In this document: positions 8,891 through 18,634 of the stretch, piece after piece | How positions within the stretch are numbered: the first letter of the stretch is position 1 | How the letters are laid out: every line of letters begins with the position of its first letter | NCBI RefSeq assembly: GCF_016592435.1 | Contig: NZ_AP014545.1 | Span: forward strand, 1,178,001 to 1,242,000 | DNA: 64,000 nucleotides | Source: Amphritea japonica ATCC BAA-1530 | Lineage (GTDB): Bacteria; Pseudomonadota; Gammaproteobacteria; Pseudomonadales; Balneatricaceae | Direction of reading: 5' to 3' | Program-made: the position numbers and the translations under genes | Notes under the pieces: generated by a model | Told to the model about the DNA's origin: nothing | The model's input: the letters and a program-made list of their open reading frames with translations, nothing else | The model's database searches: none

Positions 8891-10801
8891 ATGATAGATC
8901 CTAAGGACAAGAACCTTCCTGTGATCGATACTGAAGATTCACAAGCAAGCGAGCATGTGAAACTCAGCCGTCGTTTATTCCTGGGTGGCTCTGCTGCTCT
9001 GGTGGGTGGTGCCGCGGCAATGGGTGCAACAATGGGTGGCGCACTGATGCCATCGGTAGCCCATGCATCGACTGATGCTAAACACACGGTAGGACCCGGT
9101 GAACTGGATGAGTACTACGGTTTCTGGAGTGGTGGTCATCAGGGTGAGGTACGTGTTTTAGGCCTGCCTTCTATGCGCGAACTGATGCGTATTCCCGTTT
9201 TCAACGTAGACAGTGCAACGGGTTGGGGTCTGACTAACGAGTCGAAAGAAGTTCTGGGTGAAAATGCACCTCTGAACGGTGACTGCCATCACCCACACAT
9301 GTCTATGACCGACGGTCAGTACGACGGTAAGTACATCTTCATCAACGATAAGGCCAACACCCGTGTTGCCCGTATCCGTGGTGATATCATGAAGACTGAT
9401 AAGATCACGACAGTGCCTAACTGTCAGGCGATCCACGGTCTGCGTGTACAGAAAGTACCTTACACTAAGTATATCTTTGCTAACGCTGAATTCCGTATGC
9501 CGCACCCTAATAACGGCCTGAATATGGATGATGTGGAAGGTTACTACACTATGTTTAACGGTCTGGATGCTGAGTCCATGGACGTTGCATGGCAGGTAAT
9601 CGTAGACGGTAACCTGGATAACACCGATGCTGACTACACAGGTAAGTATGCGTTCTCTACCTGTTACAACTCTGAAGGTGCAATTGACCTTCCGGGCTCT
9701 ATGCGTAATGAGCGTGACCACTTGGTTATCTTCAACATTGAGCGTATCGAAGCGGCAGTAAAAGCAGGTAAGTTTATCACTCTGCCTGGTTCTGATGTGC
9801 CGGTAGTCGATGGCCGTAAAGGTTCTGAACTGACCCGTTATGTACCAGTGCCTAAGAACCCACACGGTATTAACACTGCACCTGGTGGTAAGTACGCAGT
9901 TGCTAACGGTAAGCTGTCTCCAACAGTGACTGTTTTTGAACTGGCTAAGTTTGATGAGTTGTTTGCCGATAAAATTCAGCCACGTGATACGGTTGTTGCA
10001 GAAGTTGAGCTGGGTCTTGGACCTCTACACACGGCCTTTGATGGTCGTGGTAACGCTTTCACTACTTTGTTCATCGACAGCCAGGTATGTAAGTGGGATG
10101 TTGAAAAAGCGATCCGTTTCTACAACGGTGAAAAAGTGGATTACATCCTCCAGAAGCTGGATGTGCACTACCAGCCAGGACACAACCATACCACTATGGG
10201 TGAAACCCGTGATGCGGATGGTCAGTACCTGGTATCTCTACAGAAATTCTCTAAAGACCGTTTCCTGAAGTGTGGTCCGCTGCATGCCGAGAACGATCAG
10301 CTGATCGATATCTCCGGCGACGAAATGAAGCTGATACACGATGGGCCTGCGTTCGCTGAACCACATGACTGTATGATGGTTCACCGTTCTAAGGTTAAGA
10401 CTCGTAAGCTATACGACCGTAAGGATCCTACCTTTGCAACGACTGTTGCTATGGCGAAGAAAGACGGTATTACGCTTGAAACAGATAGTAAGGTTATCCG
10501 TGACGGAAACAAGGTCCGTGTTTACATGACCTCGGTTGCGCCTAACTACGGTCTGAATGAGTTTACCGTTAAGCAGGGTGATGAAGTAACGGTTATTATC
10601 ACTAACCTGGATGAGATCGAAGATGTAAGTCACGGTTTCTGTATGGTAAACCACGGTGCACAGATGGAGATCAGCCCACAGCAGACTGCGTCTATTACTT
10701 TTAAAGCAGACCAGGTGGGAGTACATTGGTACTACTGTAACTGGTTCTGTCATGCGCTTCATATGGAGATGCGTGGTCGTATGTTGGTTGAACCAGCTTA
10801 A
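8891..10801 (+). CDS. nosZ: Nitrous-oxide reductase NosZ (clade I, Tat-exported)
   Basis: The terminal enzyme of denitrification: reduces N2O to N2 in the periplasm. About 636 residues. A twin-arginine signal (S26-R-R-L-F-L-G-G, then an Ala/Gly-rich stretch to VAHA) marks export of the folded protein and clade I. The beta-propeller holds the CuZ histidine regions ([45 protein letters not shown]). The C-terminal cupredoxin has the CuA ligands C616, C620, H624 and M627. Start: ATG at 8891 with GGAG nine bases before it; an in-frame GTG at 8876 would overlap that site. Codon choice is strongly biased (CGT, GGT, AAC, CTG), unlike neighbours, as in abundant proteins. Confidence 0.98.
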   Translation: MIDPKDKNLPVIDTEDSQASEHVKLSRRLFLGGSAALVGGAAAMGATMGGALMPSVAHASTDAKHTVGPGELDEYYGFWSGGHQGEVRVLGLPSMRELMRIPVFNVDSATGWGLTNESKEVLGENAPLNGDCHHPHMSMTDGQYDGKYIFINDKANTRVARIRGDIMKTDKITTVPNCQAIHGLRVQKVPYTKYIFANAEFRMPHPNNGLNMDDVEGYYTMFNGLDAESMDVAWQVIVDGNLDNTDADYTGKYAFSTCYNSEGAIDLPGSMRNERDHLVIFNIERIEAAVKAGKFITLPGSDVPVVDGRKGSELTRYVPVPKNPHGINTAPGGKYAVANGKLSPTVTVFELAKFDELFADKIQPRDTVVAEVELGLGPLHTAFDGRGNAFTTLFIDSQVCKWDVEKAIRFYNGEKVDYILQKLDVHYQPGHNHTTMGETRDADGQYLVSLQKFSKDRFLKCGPLHAENDQLIDISGDEMKLIHDGPAFAEPHDCMMVHRSKVKTRKLYDRKDPTFATTVAMAKKDGITLETDSKVIRDGNKVRVYMTSVAPNYGLNEFTVKQGDEVTVIITNLDEIEDVSHGFCMVNHGAQMEISPQQTASITFKADQVGVHWYYCNWFCHALHMEMRGRMLVEPA

Positions 10802-10909
10802 CGACTCTATTTTGGCTGAAAAGCTAAGTGCGACGGGTGTTACAGGGTTCGTCAAAAAGATTAATAAGCCATAGAGCTTAAATCGATGAACTGCTGTGAT
10901 ACCTTATTA

Positions 10910-10950
10910 ACCCGGTCCTGCAATGTTTAATACAGAGCAGGACCGGGTCT
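10910..10950 (+). terminator. Strong hairpin between nosZ and nosD (likely attenuator)
   Basis: A perfect 12-bp stem (10910-10921 with 10937-10948, ACCCGGTCCTGC and its complement) with a 15-base loop is followed by CTTCTCTTTG. The tail is pyrimidine-rich but not a pure T run, so partial termination or mRNA protection of nosZ is likely. It would let nosZ be made in excess over nosDFYL. Confidence 0.6.
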
Positions 10951-10972
10951 TCTCTTTGTACAGGGTGCTTCT

Positions 10973-12316
10973 ATGAGTTCGCTATTCGCTCGGTTAGGTT
11001 ATCTGCTGTGCATAAGCTTTGCTCTTTCTGCTCAGGCGGAAACCATCAATGTTAACCCGACAGATAATCTGCAATTGGTACTGGATAGTTCACAGTCCGG
11101 AGATCAGATTATGCTGGCTAAAGGGGTGTATCAAGGCAACTTTATTGTTTCCCACGCCGTTGAGTTAACGGGTGAAGTTGGAGCCGTGATTGATGGACAA
11201 AATAAAGACCATACGCTGTTAATCAATTCAGCGGATGTCTATATTCATAATTTGAGAATTCAGAACTGGGGTGTTGATCTCACTGATCTGGATTCTGGTA
11301 TTTTTGTTTCCCGTTCCGCAGCGAATACCCGTATTGAACATAATTACCTGCAGGGCGGTGGTTTTGGCATCTGGGTGGATGCATCCCCGGATGTTAAAAT
11401 TGTTGCGAATAAAGTTGAGGGTGATTTGAATATGCGATCATCCGATCGCGGCAACGGTATCCACCTTTACAATGTAAAAGGGGCTTTAGCTAAAGACAAC
11501 GAGGTATGGCACACCCGTGATGGCATCTACATCGACACCAGTAATGGTAACGAGCTGATTGGTAATCATCTACATGACCTGCGTTACGGTGTGCACTACA
11601 TGTATTCCTACCATAATTTGGTCAAAGATAATTTCACCCGGAATACCCGTACAGGTTATGCACTAATGCAATCCAAATACCTGACAGTGATCGGTAATCG
11701 CTCTAAAAATGATGCCAATTACGGCATTCTGATGAATTACATTACTAACTCGACGCTGAAAAATAATCGCGTAGAAGGGGTGCAGAATAACCGTAACCCG
11801 CACATGCAACAGTCGACCAACCTGGCAGGCCTGGAAGGTAAGGCGTTGTTTATCTATAACTCGCTGTTTAATGAAATTCGTGACAATTTATTTGCTGAAA
11901 GTGATATGGGAATCCACCTGACAGCGGGGTCTGAGGATAATGTGCTCAGTGGTAATGCCTTTGTCAGTAATAAAGAACAGGTTAAATATGTTGCCACCCG
12001 TACTCAGGATTGGTCAGATAAAGGTGTCGGTAATTTCTGGAGTGATTACTTAGGCTGGGACATGGATGGCGATGGTATAGGCGATGTTGAATATGAGCCC
12101 AATGACAGTGTCGATCGCTTGTTATGGAAATTTCCGTCTGCAAAATTGTTATTAAATAGTCCGGCAGTAGAAACACTTCGTTGGGTGCAGCGTCAGTTCC
12201 CTATTTTAAAATCACCCGGTGTAGTCGACAGCCATCCGTTGATGGCGATACCCGATTCGTTTGACCGTTCCGGTAGCCAGCTAGAAGCGGCGGCGGGGCA
12301 GGTAGCAGAGAATTGA
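10973..12316 (+). CDS. nosD: NosD, periplasmic copper-site assembly protein
   Basis: A 447-residue periplasmic protein needed, with NosF and NosY, to build the CuZ centre of NosZ. The signal peptide (1-22, ...ALSAQA) is followed by a right-handed beta-helix of CASH/PbH1-type repeats (recurrent N-x-I/L-x-x-N steps such as TRIEHNYL, VKIVANKV, NELIGNHL, NSTLKNNRV, NEIRDNLF, DNVLSGNAF) and the typical NFWSDYLGWDMDGDGIGD closing motif. It follows the nosZ hairpin and is one base from nosF, so nosDFYL form one translation unit. Confidence 0.96.
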   Translation: MSSLFARLGYLLCISFALSAQAETINVNPTDNLQLVLDSSQSGDQIMLAKGVYQGNFIVSHAVELTGEVGAVIDGQNKDHTLLINSADVYIHNLRIQNWGVDLTDLDSGIFVSRSAANTRIEHNYLQGGGFGIWVDASPDVKIVANKVEGDLNMRSSDRGNGIHLYNVKGALAKDNEVWHTRDGIYIDTSNGNELIGNHLHDLRYGVHYMYSYHNLVKDNFTRNTRTGYALMQSKYLTVIGNRSKNDANYGILMNYITNSTLKNNRVEGVQNNRNPHMQQSTNLAGLEGKALFIYNSLFNEIRDNLFAESDMGIHLTAGSEDNVLSGNAFVSNKEQVKYVATRTQDWSDKGVGNFWSDYLGWDMDGDGIGDVEYEPNDSVDRLLWKFPSAKLLLNSPAVETLRWVQRQFPILKSPGVVDSHPLMAIPDSFDRSGSQLEAAAGQVAEN

Positions 12317-12317
12317 T

Positions 12318-13262
12318 ATGAATGACACGATGAATATTGTTGAATTAGAGCAGGTTGAGAAACGCTATCAGGGTGTTACTGCTTTGAATAAACTCAATCT
12401 GGAAATACGTCAGGGTGAAGTATTAGGGCTGTTTGGCCACAATGGGGCCGGAAAAACCACCACTATTAAATTGATACTTGGGTTGATAGGCGCCTCTTCT
12501 GGTCAGGTGAAGGTCTTTGGTGAAGACCCAACGCAGTCTGAAGCACGTAATCTGCGGCGTAAACTGGGATTTTTGCAAGAGAATGTAAGCTTCTATGACC
12601 AGCTAACCGGGCTGGAAGTGCTGCAGTATTTTGCCCGTCTCAAGGGAGTGTCTAAAAAGAGCTGTTTAAGTTTGTTAGAACAGGTGGGCTTAAGTCAGGC
12701 GGGTAAGCGTCGGGTAAAAACTTATTCGAAGGGGATGCGTCAGCGTCTTGGTCTGGCGCAGGCATTGTTAGGCGAACCGAAGCTATTGCTGCTGGATGAG
12801 CCTACGGTCGGGTTGGACCCTATCGCAACCCAGGATTTCTACAGACGTATTGAAATTCTGAAACAGCAGGGTTGCACCGTTATTTTGTGTTCACATGTTC
12901 TTCCCGGCGTAGAAAAGTATATCGATCGGGCGCTTATATTGGGGCAGGGTAATTTACTGGCTGAGGGGAGTATTAACGACCTGCGTCACCAGGCCTCACT
13001 GCCGGCGACTTTTCATCTTCAGGGGCGCGATCTGACACTACCGGATCACTGGGCAGACAAAGCATCTCAGGATGAACGGGGTGTCCGGCTGGATATTGAG
13101 TTAAAGGATAAAATGTTGGCGATGCAACAGCTGGTTGGTTTACAGGGACTGGAGAACATGGATATTCACCTGCCTTCACTTGAAGACCTCTATACCCACT
13201 TTATTGAATCGCACAATGGCGCTGGTTCTGCAATGAATGTGACTCAGGAGGCCGCCCAATGA
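12318..13262 (+). CDS. nosF: NosF, ABC transporter ATPase for NosZ maturation
   Basis: The cytoplasmic ATPase of the NosDFY complex, which couples ATP hydrolysis to maturation of NosZ. Of 314 residues, the N-terminal 220 carry Walker A (FGHNGAGKT, about 39-47), the Q-loop (LQENVSFYD), the signature YSKGMRQRLGLAQ, Walker B LLLLDEPTVGLDP and the switch His (CSHVLPG). The rest is a variable C-terminal domain. Its ATG is one base after the nosD stop and its end overlaps nosY by 4 bases (ATGA), which points to coupled translation. Confidence 0.95.
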   Translation: MNDTMNIVELEQVEKRYQGVTALNKLNLEIRQGEVLGLFGHNGAGKTTTIKLILGLIGASSGQVKVFGEDPTQSEARNLRRKLGFLQENVSFYDQLTGLEVLQYFARLKGVSKKSCLSLLEQVGLSQAGKRRVKTYSKGMRQRLGLAQALLGEPKLLLLDEPTVGLDPIATQDFYRRIEILKQQGCTVILCSHVLPGVEKYIDRALILGQGNLLAEGSINDLRHQASLPATFHLQGRDLTLPDHWADKASQDERGVRLDIELKDKMLAMQQLVGLQGLENMDIHLPSLEDLYTHFIESHNGAGSAMNVTQEAAQ

Positions 13263-14083
13263 GTGCTATTTTAACGGTGGCCAATAAAGAATTTCGTGAT
13301 GGTCTGCGTAATCGCTGGGTACTGTCGATCTGTATTATTTTCTCAGTACTGGCGATTGGTCTGGCCTATTTTGGTGCGGCAGCAGCGGGTAAAGTGGGTT
13401 TTACATCGTTGTCGTCAACGATTGTGAGTTTAGCCAGTCTGGCAGTCTTTATTATTCCATTGATCGCATTGATGCTGGCCTATGATGGCGTGGTAGGTGA
13501 AGATGAGAACGGTACATTGTTGTTATTGATGACATACCCCTTATCCCGATGGCAGTTATTGTTGGGGAAAATGGTAGGTCAGAGCGCAGTGATGGCGTTT
13601 TCAACTCTGATTGGGTTTGGTTCTTCAGCGATCATGATGGGGGTATTCTCCGATACAGCCTGGGCTGAATTAATTGGCCCCTATACGGTGTTTATCTTCT
13701 CCTCGATGCTCTTGGGTTGGATCTTTATCGCTATTGCGTATGTGATCAGTGCTTCGGTATCTGAGAAGTCGAAAGCGGCAGGTGTCGCTTTAATTACCTG
13801 GTTTGTTTTTGTCTTGGTATTTGATCTGGGCTTGCTGGGAATGCTGGTGGGTACCCAGGGTAATGTTGATGAGACAATGTTTCCTTACTTGTTGCTATTG
13901 AACCCGACTGATATTTTCAGGTTGGTCAATATAACGTATTTTGCAGATCAGAATTTGACTGGGTTAATGGCTATTGCGCAGCAGACACAGTTTTCCACGC
14001 TGTCCCTTTTGGGTGGGATGTTAGTCTGGTTAGCGTTGCCAGTGACCCTGGCGATGGCAATTTTCAATCGCAGGGGACTGTAA
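13259..14083 (+). CDS. nosY: NosY, ABC transporter permease for NosZ maturation
   Basis: A 274-residue integral membrane protein with six hydrophobic segments (about 20-40, 55-75, 105-130, 140-165, 175-200, 245-268). It pairs with NosF and NosD; the transported substrate is thought to be a sulfur species or to drive copper transfer, and the sequence does not decide this. The family pattern YDGVVGEDENGTLLLLMTYPLSRWQLLLGK after the second helix is typical of ABC-2 permeases. Overlaps nosF by ATGA and nosL by one base (TAATG). Confidence 0.94.
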   Translation: MSAILTVANKEFRDGLRNRWVLSICIIFSVLAIGLAYFGAAAAGKVGFTSLSSTIVSLASLAVFIIPLIALMLAYDGVVGEDENGTLLLLMTYPLSRWQLLLGKMVGQSAVMAFSTLIGFGSSAIMMGVFSDTAWAELIGPYTVFIFSSMLLGWIFIAIAYVISASVSEKSKAAGVALITWFVFVLVFDLGLLGMLVGTQGNVDETMFPYLLLLNPTDIFRLVNITYFADQNLTGLMAIAQQTQFSTLSLLGGMLVWLALPVTLAMAIFNRRGL

Positions 14084-14655
14084 TGTCAGAGCAATTTGTT
14101 CACCTCCGTACAATCAAGTCACTACTGGGCGGTGTGTTTCTGTTTTTATCATTCGCGCTGTTACAAGGTTGTGGGGAAGAGACTGAGAAGACCGCCATGG
14201 TGCGGCAGGCTATCGCGATAGAAAGCAGTGACGAATGTCATATGTGCGGGATGATTATTACCAATTTTCCTGGCCCTAAAGGGCAGCTGTATTCACGGGG
14301 TATCAGTGGCAATATGCGCTTCTGCTCGACCCGGGATATGTTTGCCTTTATCGTTGATCCGGAAAATCAGCACAACATTCAGGAGGCCTATGTACACGAT
14401 ATGGCAGTCACTCCCTGGGACCATCCGGATGATGAAACCTACATTGATGCGAAAAAAGCATTCTACGTGATCGGTCATGGAAAAAAAGGTGCGATGGGGC
14501 CAACCCTGGCAAGCTTTTCAACTCAAGCCGATGCGGACGCTTTTGTTAGCTCTGAAGGGGGAAGTGTATATCGGTTTGAACAGATTACCCTGGAGCTGTT
14601 AGTTAGCATGAACAGCTTGCGGGTGAAGCCATCGTTACCACAAACGTCTGAGTGA
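14083..14655 (+). CDS. nosL: NosL, copper-binding lipoprotein
   Basis: An outer-membrane-directed lipoprotein chaperone that hands Cu(I) to NosD/NosZ. The signal sequence ends in a lipobox with C30 (ALLQGC). The metal motif CHMCGM at 52-57 and a later Met/His-bearing region (EAYVHDMAVTPWDHP) match NosL. 190 residues, normal length. Last gene of the operon; the next gene is convergent. Confidence 0.95.
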   Translation: MSEQFVHLRTIKSLLGGVFLFLSFALLQGCGEETEKTAMVRQAIAIESSDECHMCGMIITNFPGPKGQLYSRGISGNMRFCSTRDMFAFIVDPENQHNIQEAYVHDMAVTPWDHPDDETYIDAKKAFYVIGHGKKGAMGPTLASFSTQADADAFVSSEGGSVYRFEQITLELLVSMNSLRVKPSLPQTSE

Positions 14656-14697
14656 GTTTAGCCTGATGCGTCGAGCCAGGGCTGTTTCGGTTTGAGA

Positions 14698-15720
14698 TTA
14701 TTCTGACGTGATGCAGATGGGTAGTTCGCAGTTCTTAGCAGTGTTTTTTTGCCCTGAAATGCTGCTAAGTTCAGCCAAACTGTTCTGATAGTTAGCCTGA
14801 TCAGGCGCTATTGAAATAGCGCAGCGGACAGACTTGAGAGCAGCTTCAATACAGCCTGTTTGCATCAGGGCATAGCTTAAGTTATTCCAGCCAGCTTCAG
14901 GGGCAACACTCTTTTCAATATAACGAATGTAATAATCGACGGCTGAGTTATATTCTTGCCTGGCATAGCTGATATTGCCAAGTCCCATCAGTGCTGCGGT
15001 ATTGCGGGGCCATCTTTTTAGCGTAGTTTGATAAGCTTCGAATGCTGATGTTGTCAATGTGGCGTTGTTTACACCCAGTTGTTCCAGTGTATTTGCGGCT
15101 TTAACATAGCGTTGCTGATCTACTGTCGCAGGAAACCTGTTTGTGGGCAGTATCACTCTGGCCCAGTTGTTGGCTCTGTTCCAGGTTTTCAAAAACAGGG
15201 ATAGATCAGTAGGGTAGCGTTTATCGGGGCCCGAGCGGAGATATATCTGCTGTGCGTCCAGATCATAGCCGATGGCAACTGCAAAGTGCCATTGGGGAAA
15301 CCAGCTAAACCCCAGATTCTGCATCACCAGCACTGGATGTCCTGCGTCCAGTTCTCTTAGTATAAATTTCAGTTGTGGCTCAAGTGGATAGACAATCAGC
15401 CCATATTGGCGTGCTTTTGCCTCCAGTTCGATGGCCAGAGTGCCTTGTTTATCGGGAATATAAAGGTAGGGGCGTAATGCTTCCGGACGAACTGAAATGT
15501 TGTTATACGCGAGCATCGTGGCTAAAGATGCAGGGCCGCACTGGTTATCCTGCTGTGGAAAATGGGCTAATCCCTGAAGCTCTGCGGCGGTGCTGAGGGT
15601 GTGATCAGTTAGTAACGCGTCAACGAGAACCGGGTTGCTGCTACAGCCAGCTACCAACAGCGTTGAGAAAAGTATGACGGTCGGTAGCAGTGGCGCAGAT
15701 ATTCGTTTGATCAGTGGCAC
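14698..15720 (-). CDS. PA2778-family lipoprotein: C39-like cysteine peptidase plus TPR
   Basis: A predicted lipoprotein of about 340 residues. The signal sequence ends LLVAGC, then a papain-like C39 peptidase-type domain (QCGPASLATML with the nucleophile Cys, WHFAVAIGYD with the His) and about three TPR-like helix pairs (AALMGLGNISYARQEY..., AGWNNLSYALMQTG). The substrate is not known. The open frame extends to 15834, but that part lies over the end of the upstream gene in another frame; GTG at 15720 or TTG at 15726, 2-8 bases past the upstream stop, is the likelier start. The family travels with the PA2779-type protein, as here, which suggests a joint role. Confidence 0.75.
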   Translation of the reverse strand: MPLIKRISAPLLPTVILFSTLLVAGCSSNPVLVDALLTDHTLSTAAELQGLAHFPQQDNQCGPASLATMLAYNNISVRPEALRPYLYIPDKQGTLAIELEAKARQYGLIVYPLEPQLKFILRELDAGHPVLVMQNLGFSWFPQWHFAVAIGYDLDAQQIYLRSGPDKRYPTDLSLFLKTWNRANNWARVILPTNRFPATVDQQRYVKAANTLEQLGVNNATLTTSAFEAYQTTLKRWPRNTAALMGLGNISYARQEYNSAVDYYIRYIEKSVAPEAGWNNLSYALMQTGCIEAALKSVRCAISIAPDQANYQNSLAELSSISGQKNTAKNCELPICITSE

Positions 15721-15727
15721 TGCCAAT

Positions 15728-16135
15728 TTAACGATTAATACAGCGAACAAAGCTGAACAGGTTAGTGGCACAAAGCATATCAGTGATAACGAAGACGACA
15801 AAAACCAGCCCCACCAGCCCAAGAACGCCTTCACCGGCGGGTTGAGAAGCTAAGTTCGCGTTAAGTTGGCTGATCTCGTCCGGTGTCAGGCTGGCAATTC
15901 GTTGTTCTAGCTCTTGCTTATCAACGCCCATATCAGCCAGTTGCTGCTGTAGTTCCTTCGATTCCAGTTTTTGTAATAGATCGCTTTTAGTATATTGCTG
16001 GTGCTCTGTCTGAATAATGCTATCTGTGGATATCATCGCCGCGTTGACGGTGAGACTTTGGAAGCTCATGGTCAGTAGTAAGGCGATAAGGAACCTGCCT
16101 ATCCATGTCTGCCTTCGAATATTTTGTAACATCAT
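15728..16135 (-). CDS. PA2779-family small membrane protein (DUF6627-like)
   Basis: A 135-residue protein with an N-terminal signal/anchor helix (about 14-33), a charged helical region rich in Gln/Leu (KSDLLQKLESKELQQQLADMG, ASLTPDEISQLN), and a second hydrophobic helix near the C-terminus (GEGVLGLVGLVFVVFVITDMLC). This pattern is that of the PA2779 family, whose function is unknown. It is immediately upstream of, and probably co-translated with, the C39-like peptidase lipoprotein. Confidence 0.78.
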   Translation of the reverse strand: MMLQNIRRQTWIGRFLIALLLTMSFQSLTVNAAMISTDSIIQTEHQQYTKSDLLQKLESKELQQQLADMGVDKQELEQRIASLTPDEISQLNANLASQPAGEGVLGLVGLVFVVFVITDMLCATNLFSFVRCINR

Positions 16136-16314
16136 AATACTGACCTCTGTTTAAGTGCTCCGCTGGTGAGCAGAGAGACTGTGATTGAAGTGCGCTTTGT
16201 GATTTAAACCGAAGTGGATTCCAGATTTAAACGGGTAGATTAAAGCTGAGAACTATTAATGGATTTTAACAGTGTAGTCGAAACGAGCGGATGTGGCGGC
16301 GGAAGCGACAAACA

Positions 16315-16341
16315 ATAAAAAAGCCAGCAGACGCTGGCTTT
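16315..16341 (-). terminator. Rho-independent terminator of the ybiT-like gene
   Basis: Read on the minus strand, an 8-bp stem (AAGCCAGC with its complement, 16321-16340) with a 4-base loop is followed by a run of T residues (A run at 16317-16322 on the plus strand), 22 bases after the stop codon. Confidence 0.85.
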
Positions 16342-16362
16342 GGTGGTAAATAAAGGGCTGTA

Positions 16363-17958
16363 TCAGCTGATGATGCCTTGTTTCTTAAGATAGGCCTCGT
16401 AGCCACCGCGGAAGTCGGTCAGGCCATCTTCCTTCAGTTCGATGACACGGGTTGCCAGAGATGAGACAAACTCCCGGTCATGGCTGACAAAGATCAGCGA
16501 GCCTTCGAAGTTTTCTAATGCCAGGTTAAGGGCTTCGATCGATTCCATATCCATATGGTTGGTTGGCTCATCCATCAATAGGATGTTAGGCTGCTGCAGG
16601 ATCAGTTTGCCGAGTAACATCCGGCCTTTCTCACCACCGGAAAGCACCTGAACAGATTTTTTAATCTCGTTCTGTGAAAATAGCATGCGGCCAAGAGAAC
16701 CGCGGATGACCTGCTCATCGGCACCGGACTTAGTCCATTGAGCCATCCAGTCAAACAGGTTCATATCTTCAGAAAATTCGTGGGCGTGATCCTGAGCGTA
16801 ATAGCCGATATTACTGTTTTCCGACCACTTTACTTCGCCACTATCCAGTTCAAGATCTCCAAACAGACTGCGTAGCAGGGTGGTCTTACCGATACCGTTA
16901 GGGCCGATAATCGCGATACGTTCGCCTACTTCAACCATCAGGTTAAGGTCTTTGATCAGTGGTTCAGCACCAAAACCTTTATTCAGACCTTCGACTTCCA
17001 ATGCCAGGCGGTGTAGCTTCTTTTCCTGGTCGAAGCGGATATAAGGGCTCTGTCGGCTGGATGGCTTAATATCATTCAGTTCGATCTTCTCAATCCGACG
17101 GGCGCGCGATGTCGCCTGCTTCGCTTTGGATGCGTTTGCTGAGAAGCGGCTGACGAAGCTGCGAAGTTCTGCAATCTGAGCCTTCTTCTTTGAATTTTCT
17201 GACTGCAGACGTTCTTGCAGTGCAGTAGAGGCGATCATGTAATCATCATAGTTGCCTGGATATACCCGGAGTTCACCGTAATCCAGATCAGCCATATGGG
17301 TGCAGACTGCGTTAAGGAAGTGGCGGTCGTGGGAGATGATGATCATGGTACTGTTACGTTCGTTCAGTACACCTTCCAGCCAGCGAATAGTGTTGATGTC
17401 CAGGTTGTTGGTAGGCTCATCCAATAGCAGGATGTCAGGATCTGCAAACAGCGCCTGAGCCAACAGAACGCGCAGTTTCCAGCCAGGAGCGACTTCGCTC
17501 ATCGGGCCGAAGTGCTGCTCAATCGGAATATCCAGTCCCAGCAATAGCTCGCCAGCACGGGATTCAGCTGTGTAGCCATCCAGTTCTGCGAATTCGACTT
17601 CCAGCTCCGCGACCTGAAGGCCTTCCTCTTCACTCATCTCGGGCAGTGAATAGATACGATCCCGTTCCTGTTTGACCTTCCAAAGTTCAGCATGGCCCAT
17701 GATCACCGTATCAACTACGCTGTATGCCTCAAAAGCGAACTGATCCTGACGCAGCTTGCCGATGCGTTCATTAGGATCTTTAGAAAAGGTACCTGAGCTG
17801 GCATCCAGGTCACTACCCAGAATCTTCATCAGAGTAGATTTACCACAACCGTTCGCGCCGATCAGGCCGTAGCGGTTCCCCTCACCAAATTTTACGGAGA
17901 TATTTTCGAACAGTGGTTTGGCACCAAACTGCATAGTGATATTAGCGGTAGTCAGCAA
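16363..17958 (-). CDS. ABC-F family ATPase, YbiT type
   Basis: A soluble protein of 531 residues with two ABC ATPase domains and no membrane part, a translation factor thought to act at the ribosomal E site. Both nucleotide sites are complete: Walker [10 protein letters not shown] and GPNGIGKTT, signatures [11 protein letters not shown] and LSGGEKGRM, Walker [12 protein letters not shown] and [11 protein letters not shown], with an ABC-F linker rich in Lys/Arg between them ([22 protein letters not shown]). The opening [24 protein letters not shown] closely follows E. coli YbiT as I recall it. Single gene. Confidence 0.92.
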   Translation of the reverse strand: MLTTANITMQFGAKPLFENISVKFGEGNRYGLIGANGCGKSTLMKILGSDLDASSGTFSKDPNERIGKLRQDQFAFEAYSVVDTVIMGHAELWKVKQERDRIYSLPEMSEEEGLQVAELEVEFAELDGYTAESRAGELLLGLDIPIEQHFGPMSEVAPGWKLRVLLAQALFADPDILLLDEPTNNLDINTIRWLEGVLNERNSTMIIISHDRHFLNAVCTHMADLDYGELRVYPGNYDDYMIASTALQERLQSENSKKKAQIAELRSFVSRFSANASKAKQATSRARRIEKIELNDIKPSSRQSPYIRFDQEKKLHRLALEVEGLNKGFGAEPLIKDLNLMVEVGERIAIIGPNGIGKTTLLRSLFGDLELDSGEVKWSENSNIGYYAQDHAHEFSEDMNLFDWMAQWTKSGADEQVIRGSLGRMLFSQNEIKKSVQVLSGGEKGRMLLGKLILQQPNILLMDEPTNHMDMESIEALNLALENFEGSLIFVSHDREFVSSLATRVIELKEDGLTDFRGGYEAYLKKQGIIS

Positions 17959-18094
17959 AGCAGGAATCCATCAGTCATAACGTTGAGTGAAAATTAAGCG
18001 GCGTATTGTCCCACAGATCATCATTGAAGTATGTGAATAGAATGTTTCTTTTTCATTATTTAATAGAGATACTGTGGCGAAATGGGCGGGGTAT

Positions 18095-18565
18095 ATGGAT
18101 AAAAAACAACTGGTAGTACAGGTAATAAGTCAACTTCAGGCTGACCTCGATACCAATATTGCAGCGGCAAACAAGGCGCGTGAGGATGCTACTCATGAAG
18201 AAAATGTAGCTGAAAACAAGTATGACACTCTGGGATTGGAGGCCTCCTATCTGGCCCATGGGCAGTCCAGAAGGGTGGAGGCGCTGGAGATCGAAATAGC
18301 AGCCTATAGAAGTATGCTACTCAGGGATTTTACTGAAGATTCAGTGGTGGGTCTTTCTGCACTAGTGACTCTGGAAGCGGAGGATGGGACCCTGAAGTAT
18401 CTGTTTATTGGCCCTGCGGGAGGCGGTATTCAGATTAAATATAAATCTTATACCGTTATCTTTATTACCCCTGAAGCGCCTATTGGCAAAGTTTTAATGG
18501 GCCGGTATTCAGGTGATGTGGTGATGTTGCCGCAGGGTGAATTTGAGATTACTGATCTTTGCTGA
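18095..18565 (+). CDS. GreA/GreB C-terminal-domain protein
   Basis: About 156 residues. The first ~75 are helical and charged (QADLDTNIAAANKAREDATHEENVAENKYDTL), the rest resembles the FKBP-like C-terminal domain of transcript-cleavage factors GreA/GreB (VGLSALVTLEAEDGTLKYLFIG ... VIFITPEAPIGKVLMGRYSGDVV). Related proteins bind RNA polymerase, so a role in transcription is likely, but whether the N-terminal coiled coil carries the acidic tip needed for cleavage is unclear. The frame could also begin at GTG 18074; ATG 18095 has GGGG close before it. Confidence 0.65.
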   Translation: MDKKQLVVQVISQLQADLDTNIAAANKAREDATHEENVAENKYDTLGLEASYLAHGQSRRVEALEIEIAAYRSMLLRDFTEDSVVGLSALVTLEAEDGTLKYLFIGPAGGGIQIKYKSYTVIFITPEAPIGKVLMGRYSGDVVMLPQGEFEITDLC

Positions 18566-18634
18566 TGGCGTATAATCCACAGCAATTGTTTTTACGGGGC
18601 TCATCGGCAGCCCTGAAGCCATTAAGGAATAGTA

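Noticed and set aside
9158-9865. A 235-codon minus-strand open frame across nosZ
   Set aside because: It is a shadow caused by the strong codon bias of nosZ; the plus-strand protein is fully conserved here and the minus frame has no family features.
15721-15834. Longer N-terminus for the C39-like lipoprotein
   Set aside because: That stretch is the end of the PA2779-type gene read in another frame; the lipoprotein signal starts after the upstream stop.
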